This document shows positions 6,151 through 9,481 of a DNA stretch of 9,481 bases, piece after piece. Numbering within the stretch: the stretch's first letter is position 1; every line of letters begins with the position of its first letter. A program made the position numbers and the translations under genes. The notes under the pieces were generated by a model. That model ran no database searches, was not told where the DNA came from, and saw only the letters and a program-made list of their open reading frames with translations. The stretch is from an uncultured Flavobacteriaceae bacterium. GTDB taxonomy: Bacteria > Bacteroidota > Bacteroidia > Flavobacteriales > Flavobacteriaceae. The stretch covers positions 1 through 9,481 of the forward strand of contig CALZKX010000051.1 of NCBI GenBank assembly GCA_945788155.1. The letters run 5' to 3'.

Positions 6151-7560
6151 TTAGCGCTTTTCCAAAAGCACAACATTCTCAACATGATGCGTTTGTGGAA
6201 ACATATCGACAGCTTGTGTTTTGGCTACTTTGTACATGGCATCCATTAAAGCCAAATCCCTAGCTTGTGTTGCACTGTTGCAACTTACATAAACTATTTT
6301 TTCTGGCGAAATATTTAATATTTGATTTACCACATCTTTATGCATACCATCTCTTGGTGGATCTGTAATAATAACTTCTGGTTGACCATGTGTATTAATA
6401 AACTCTTTATTGAACACATGTTTCATATCACCTACATAAAAGGCAACGTTTTCAATGTTGTTTAATTGTGCATTTTCTTTTGCAGCTACAATGGCATCTG
6501 GAACGGCTTCAACACCAATTACTTTTTTTGCTTGTTTGGCAACAAACTGTGCAATGGTTCCTGTTCCTGTATATAAATCGTAAACCAGTTCGTTACCAGT
6601 TAAACCTGCAAAATCTCTTGTGATTTTGTAAAGCTCGTAGGCTTGTTCTGAATTGGTTTGGTAAAAGGACTTGGCATTTATTTTAAACTTTAAGCCTTCC
6701 ATTTCCTCAAAAATATGATCACGTCCATGATAGCAAATCACTTCTTGGTCGTAAATGGTATCATTGGCTTTTCCGTTTATTACATACTGTAAAGAGGTAA
6801 TTTCAGGAAATGTGGATGCAAGATGGTCCAATAACAATTCACGTTTTGTTGCATCCTCTTTAAAAAATTGAACCAATACCATGATTTCCCCAGTTGAAGT
6901 AGTTCTAATCATGAGTGTTCTCAATAATCCAGACTGTTGTCGTGTGTTAAAAAACTCCAATTCATTATCCAGAGCAAATTGCTTTACTTCATTTCTTATC
7001 CTATTTGATGGATCTGCTTGCAGCCAACATTTTTTAACATCCAATATTTTGTCCCACATACCAGGAATGTGAAACCCTAAGGCATTTTTATCACCTAAAT
7101 CTTCATTAGAGTTTATTTCTTCAAGTGTTAACCAACGACTATCACTAAACGAAAACTCCATTTTATTTCTATAGAAATACTGATCTGCTGAACCTAGAAT
7201 AGGTGTGACCTCAGGAAGTTCAATATGTCCAATACGTGTTAAATTATTAGTAACTTCTTTTTGTTTATAAAACAATTGGTTATCGTAACTCATGTGTTGC
7301 CACTTGCATCCACCACAAGTACCAAAATGCTCACATTTAGGCTCAGTTCTCTTATCAGATAGTTTATGAAATGCAATGGCTTTACCCTCATAATAGGCTT
7401 TACGTTTTTTAAACGTTTGTACATCTACTACATCACCAGGAACAGCATTGGGTAAAAATATCACTTTACCATCAGGTGCTTTTGCTATTGTTTTTCCTTT
7501 TGCTCCAGCATCAATAACTTCTAAATTGGTAAAAATTTGTTTTCTGTTTTTTCTTGCCAT
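6151..7560 (-). CDS. rlmD: 23S rRNA (uracil-1939-C5)-methyltransferase RlmD (RumA family)
   Basis: A 469-residue enzyme that methylates carbon 5 of a 23S rRNA uridine (U1939 in E. coli) using SAM. Visible in order: an N-terminal TRAM RNA-binding domain (about 8-65); iron-sulfur ligands C76-x5-C82-x2-C85 plus C178; the F-Y-Q-T-N segment; SAM loop D-L-Y-T-G-T-G-T; D-P-P-R-D-G; nucleophile Cys427 in V-S-C-N-S-A-T; and the general base Glu461 in H-H-V-E-N. All catalytic residues are present. The more common S-C-N-P-A-T reads S-C-N-S-A-T here, probably a lineage variant. I chose the ATG at 7560 (MARKNRKQ) over an in-frame ATG at 7581, because the family begins there and a perfect -7 box lies between the two. 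It heads the operon with the TlpA-like, DUF6452 and DUF6048 genes. Site specificity (U1939 versus U747) is inferred. Confidence 0.92.
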   Translation of the reverse strand: MARKNRKQIFTNLEVIDAGAKGKTIAKAPDGKVIFLPNAVPGDVVDVQTFKKRKAYYEGKAIAFHKLSDKRTEPKCEHFGTCGGCKWQHMSYDNQLFYKQKEVTNNLTRIGHIELPEVTPILGSADQYFYRNKMEFSFSDSRWLTLEEINSNEDLGDKNALGFHIPGMWDKILDVKKCWLQADPSNRIRNEVKQFALDNELEFFNTRQQSGLLRTLMIRTTSTGEIMVLVQFFKEDATKRELLLDHLASTFPEITSLQYVINGKANDTIYDQEVICYHGRDHIFEEMEGLKFKINAKSFYQTNSEQAYELYKITRDFAGLTGNELVYDLYTGTGTIAQFVAKQAKKVIGVEAVPDAIVAAKENAQLNNIENVAFYVGDMKHVFNKEFINTHGQPEVIITDPPRDGMHKDVVNQILNISPEKIVYVSCNSATQARDLALMDAMYKVAKTQAVDMFPQTHHVENVVLLEKR

Positions 7561-7564
7561 GCGG

Positions 7565-7598
7565 CAAAAATAAGAAAGCATACTGTAACTCGAACAAA
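7565..7598 (-). promoter_or_regulatory. Predicted rlmD operon promoter, very close to the start codon
   Basis: On the minus strand, TATTTTTG (7572-7565) matches the -7 consensus TAnnTTTG exactly. A TTTG (7598-7595) lies 22 bases upstream, inside the 17-23 base range reported for flavobacterial promoters. Only CCGC separates the -7 box from the ATG at 7560, so transcription would begin at or within a couple of bases of the start codon, giving a leaderless mRNA. Confidence 0.5.
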
Positions 7599-7631
7599 TT
7601 TCAACTATCTTTATAAAACTTCAATTAAAAA

Positions 7632-7656
7632 TGAACCAATTTTGGGTTCTCACGTC
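7632..7656 (+). promoter_or_regulatory. ECF-type promoter candidate before the sigma factor gene
   Basis: TGAAC (7632-7636) and CGTC (7653-7656) are separated by 16 bases, the pattern of many ECF sigma promoters (AAC-type -35, CGTC-type -10). The implied start near 7662 would leave a leader of about 17 bases before the sigma ATG. The -35 part also forms an inverted repeat, GAACCAA against TTGGGTTC with one bulged G (7633-7649). No -7 TAnnTTTG box is visible for this gene. Confidence 0.42.
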
Positions 7657-7678
7657 TATTATGTAAAGCGACCATTTA

Positions 7679-8221
7679 ATGAACCAAACCGAAAAAGAAA
7701 AAGACGGACTTTTAATTCTGGATTATCAATCTGGAAATAAGTTGGCTCTAGCAGAATTGGTAAAGAGATGGCATAAGCATTTTTGTAAAAAGTCTTTTTT
7801 TATTGTTAAAGATGCCGATGAAGCTAAAGACGTAGCCCAAGATAGTTGGCGAACTATAATAGATAAACTAGAAACAATAAAAGACCCTTATAGTTTTAGT
7901 GGTTGGGCAATGAGAATTGTACATACAAAATCTATTGATGTTTTAAGAAAACGTCAAAAAGATTTAAAAGGGAAAAAGAATATAAAGCTTAACTCTTATG
8001 AAGTAGATGAGCCTTATGATGAAAAAACGGCTCTTAAAAAGAAACTTTATTTGGCAATTCTTGAATTGCCAATAGACCAACAAGAAGTAATAAGGTTATT
8101 CTATATGGAAGAATTACCATTAAATGACATATCAAAGTTGCTAAAAATAAAGCAAGGAACGATTAAATCTAGACTGTTTCATGCTAGGGAAAAATTAAAA
8201 TTAATTTTAAAAGAAATATAA
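7679..8221 (+). CDS. ECF-type RNA polymerase sigma-70 factor
   Basis: A 180-residue sigma factor with only regions 2 and 4, as in ECF sigmas. Region 2 (about 23-92) includes D-A-D-E-A-K-D-V-A-Q-D-S-W (core-binding and -10 helix), G-W-A-M-R-I-V and the D-V-L-R-K-R end. An acidic linker follows. Region 4 (about 125-176) has L-P-I-D-Q-Q-E-V-I-R-L-F-Y-M-E-E-L-P-L-N-D-I-S and a helix-turn-helix ending in G-T-I-K-S-R-L-F-H-A-R-E-K-L. It would direct RNA polymerase to a small regulon, probably including its own gene given the ECF-like promoter upstream. The next gene, 53 bases on, encodes a DUF6768 membrane protein in place of a recognisable zinc-type anti-sigma. The start is the ATG at 7679; no upstream in-frame alternative is persuasive. 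The inducing signal is unknown. Confidence 0.9.
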   Translation: MNQTEKEKDGLLILDYQSGNKLALAELVKRWHKHFCKKSFFIVKDADEAKDVAQDSWRTIIDKLETIKDPYSFSGWAMRIVHTKSIDVLRKRQKDLKGKKNIKLNSYEVDEPYDEKTALKKKLYLAILELPIDQQEVIRLFYMEELPLNDISKLLKIKQGTIKSRLFHAREKLKLILKEI

Positions 8222-8236
8222 AAAAATTATTAACAG

Positions 8237-8256
8237 TTTCCCACTTTCGTGGGAAG
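8237..8256 (+). promoter_or_regulatory. Hairpin in the sigma-DUF6768 gap
   Basis: TTCCCAC (8238-8244) pairs perfectly with GTGGGAA (8249-8255) across a TTTC loop. A U-G pair can add an eighth step. There is no T-run after it, so it does not look like a standard terminator. It could set the ratio of DUF6768 to sigma by stalling, stabilising a processed mRNA or controlling translation. Confidence 0.5.
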
Positions 8257-8274
8257 ACTAAAACAAAGTTTATT

Positions 8275-8658
8275 ATGAAAACTAATATGGAAGACATCGA
8301 TAAATTAATTAAGGAGACATTAACTGAAGAAGAATCGAAATTTTATGATGAATTGGATGAGCAAAACGTATTCCAAATGCTTGGAGGATTATTTAAAGGT
8401 AAGAACAGTTGGATCATGTATGTCATGAATTTTATGACCTTGGTGTTTTTTGGAGCATTCATATTTTGTGTGATAAAATTCTTTGACACAGAAAACACTA
8501 ACGAGCTTATTAAATGGGCAGTTGGAGGTGTTATTTCATTATTAGCCGTAAGTATGCTAAAAATGTTTGCTTGGATGCAAATGGATAAAAACGCACTTCT
8601 TAGAGAAATTAAACGTTTGGAAATACAAGTATCATCGTTGTCTGGAAAAATGTCATGA
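8275..8658 (+). CDS. DUF6768 family membrane protein, putative sigma-factor partner
   Basis: A 127-residue protein. A charged, helical, cytoplasmic-looking N terminus (M-E-D-I-D-K-L-I-K-E-T-L, then E-E-E-S-K-F-Y-D-E-L-D-E-Q, ending in M-L-G-G-L-F-K-G-K) precedes two membrane helices (about 46-69 and 79-101). A C-terminal amphipathic, coiled-coil-like stretch follows (about 104-123: M-D-K-N-A-L-L-R-E-I-K-R-L-E). This layout matches what I recall as DUF6768, typically encoded just after an ECF sigma gene in Flavobacteriia. No zinc-anti-sigma H-x3-C-x2-C motif is present. The pairing suggests an anti-sigma or sensor role at the inner membrane; this is inference. An ATG four codons downstream (8287) is an alternative start; I kept the first because both are in frame and the spacing does not favour the second. 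Confidence 0.8.
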   Translation: MKTNMEDIDKLIKETLTEEESKFYDELDEQNVFQMLGGLFKGKNSWIMYVMNFMTLVFFGAFIFCVIKFFDTENTNELIKWAVGGVISLLAVSMLKMFAWMQMDKNALLREIKRLEIQVSSLSGKMS

Positions 8659-8736
8659 GAAGATTTTAGGAAGCAATTTATATTTAGTAATTTTACGAAC
8701 TCTTAGGGATGATTTCTTTCCCACGCTGAATTTTCG

Positions 8737-8754
8737 TCCCGATAGCTATCGGGA
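8737..8754. repeat. Perfect 18-base palindrome, likely a dispersed flavobacterial repeat
   Basis: TCCCGATAGCTATCGGGA reads identically on both strands. As RNA it would fold into a seven-base stem with an AGCT loop. I recall the same core being abundant between genes in many Flavobacteriaceae. It lies after the DUF6768 gene and before rocD and is not followed by a T-run. A role as a transcript-end barrier, a protein site or a REP-like element is possible. Confidence 0.65.
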
Positions 8755-8790
8755 TTTCGAAAGGATAAAGGTAGATAAGGAATAGTTATT

Positions 8791-8820
8791 TTACTCGCTA
8801 AGCGAGATTTAATTATTAAT
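8791..8820 (+). repeat. 30-base direct repeat, copy 2, with the perfect CTCGCT-A-AGCGAG palindrome
   Basis: This matches 91-120 at 26 of 30 bases in the same orientation. The core CTCGCTAAGCGAG (8794-8806) is a perfect inverted repeat with 6-base arms around one A, followed by ATTTAATTATTAAT. It lies about 75 bases before the rocD start. In both copies the element sits 70-75 bases before the start codon of the gene it faces, which favours a regulatory role over random placement. Confidence 0.6.
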
Positions 8821-8848
8821 GTTTGTATCTTGAAAACGATGTCAAACA

Positions 8849-8871
8849 ATGCCTTCTTAAAAGTAAGGCAT
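8849..8871 (+). promoter_or_regulatory. Hairpin in the rocD leader
   Basis: ATGCCTT (8849-8855) pairs perfectly with AAGGCAT (8865-8871) across a nine-base loop. It ends 22 bases before the rocD ATG. No T-run follows, so it is more likely a leader element than a terminator. No known riboswitch architecture is recognisable. Confidence 0.4.
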
Positions 8872-8893
8872 AAACCTTAAAAAATTTATTAAA

Positions 8894-9481
8894 ATGGCTG
8901 TTTTAGACCACATTTCATCGCAAGAGGCGATGGCATTAGAAAACAAATATGGCGCACAAAACTATCATCCGCTACCAGTAGTATTGAGTAGAGGAGAAGG
9001 TGTACATGTTTGGGACGTAGAAGGTAAGCAATATTACGATTTCCTTTCGGCTTACTCATCAGTTAATCAAGGGCATTGTCATCCCAAAATTGTTGGAGCT
9101 ATGACAAAGCAATCACAAACACTAACATTAACCTCTCGTGCGTTTTACAACGATATGCTTGGCAAATACGAAAAGTATATCACCCAATATTTTGGCTTCG
9201 ACAAAGTATTGCCAATAAACACAGGAGCCGAGGCTGTTGAAACTGCTTTAAAAGTGTGTAGAAAATGGGCTTACGAGGTCAAAGGTATTGATACAAACAA
9301 GGCAAAAATCATTGTTTGTGAAAATAATTTTCACGGCAGAACGACTACCATCATATCGTTTTCCAACGATCCTGTAGCACGCAAAAATTTTGGTCCTTAT
9401 ACCGAAGGGTTTATAAAAATAGAATACAATAATCTGCAAGCATTGGAAGAGGCTTTAGAAAGCTCATCTAATATTGCTGGA
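8894..9481 (+). CDS. rocD: Ornithine aminotransferase, N-terminal part (continues past window)
   Basis: The first 196 residues of a PLP-dependent class III aminotransferase. It transfers the delta-amino group of ornithine to 2-oxoglutarate, giving glutamate 5-semialdehyde and glutamate in arginine/ornithine breakdown and proline supply, in the cytoplasm. Visible family features: the start M-A-V-L-D-H-I-S-S-Q-E-A; N-Y-H-P-L-P-V-V-L; G-V-H-V-W-D-V-E-G-K-Q-Y-Y-D-F-L-S-A-Y-S; N-Q-G-H-C-H-P-K-I; the PLP-phosphate motif N-T-G-A-E-A (109-114); and N-N-F-H-G-R-T (144-150). The PLP lysine lies beyond the window. The start at 8894 is the family's usual one. The gene is separated from DUF6768 by 235 bases holding a palindrome, a 30-base repeat and a leader hairpin, so it probably has its own promoter and control. 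Confidence 0.93.
   Translation, partial: MAVLDHISSQEAMALENKYGAQNYHPLPVVLSRGEGVHVWDVEGKQYYDFLSAYSSVNQGHCHPKIVGAMTKQSQTLTLTSRAFYNDMLGKYEKYITQYFGFDKVLPINTGAEAVETALKVCRKWAYEVKGIDTNKAKIIVCENNFHGRTTTIISFSNDPVARKNFGPYTEGFIKIEYNNLQALEEALESSSNIAG

Noticed and set aside
7561..7581. Longer N terminus of RlmD from an ATG at 7581
   Set aside because: It adds seven residues not typical of the family, and a perfect -7 promoter box lies inside the extension.
7537..7740. Rightward 67-codon open frame across the rlmD/sigma divergent region
   Set aside because: It overlaps both the rlmD start and the sigma start, is very basic with no motif, and would cover both predicted promoters.
8567..8785. Rightward 72-codon open frame after DUF6768
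   Set aside because: It overlaps the end of DUF6768 in another frame and runs through the palindromic repeat; no family resemblance.
9248..9439. Leftward 63-codon open frame inside rocD
   Set aside because: It is antisense to a clear ornithine aminotransferase coding region.
1..9481. Search for CRISPR array, insertion sequence, tRNA, phage or toxin-antitoxin genes
   Set aside because: No regularly spaced repeats, transposase motifs, tRNA-like cloverleaf or paired small toxin/antitoxin frames were seen.

Overview
The window looks like a chromosomal segment from a marine-type member of the Flavobacteriaceae (Bacteroidota). The DNA is AT-rich, with roughly one third G+C in the rows I counted. 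Start codons have no strong Shine-Dalgarno sequence. Several upstream regions carry the Bacteroidota -7 promoter consensus TAnnTTTG. The gene families are also typical of that group: a THUMP-domain RNA methyltransferase, RlmD, DUF6452, DUF6048, DUF6768, TlpA-like lipoproteins and RocD.

Layout, left to right. The first 44 bases are the start of a leftward SAM-dependent methyltransferase gene, cut by the window edge. It diverges from a rightward THUMP-domain (RlmL-type) 23S rRNA methyltransferase (191-1351), which is followed 30 bases later by a small one-pass membrane protein of unknown function (1382-1912). Six leftward genes then occupy 1949-7560: a DUF4136-type lipoprotein, an outer-membrane beta-barrel protein, and a tight four-gene operon transcribed as rlmD, TlpA-like thioredoxin lipoprotein, DUF6452 lipoprotein, DUF6048 beta-barrel. 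In that operon the gaps are 13 bases, then stop directly against start, then a 35-base overlap. From a 118-base divergent region an ECF sigma factor gene (7679-8221) and a DUF6768 membrane protein gene (8275-8658) run rightward. After a 235-base regulatory or repeat-rich gap, ornithine aminotransferase rocD begins (8894) and runs off the right edge.

The annotated genes are mostly housekeeping: rRNA modification and arginine/ornithine metabolism. Three less-described modules sit among them. The first is the ECF sigma factor with its DUF6768 partner, preceded by an ECF-like promoter that suggests autoregulation. The second is the DUF6452 lipoprotein / DUF6048 barrel pair, translationally coupled to each other and to rRNA methylation. 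The third is an AT-richer TlpA-like oxidoreductase gene sitting inside that operon. There are also short structured DNA elements: a symmetric divergent promoter, a 30-base repeat placed before both the THUMP methyltransferase gene and rocD, an 18-base perfect palindrome, and two RNA hairpins. I saw no tRNA, rRNA, CRISPR array, insertion sequence or phage gene. No stretch above 300 bases lacks a gene.
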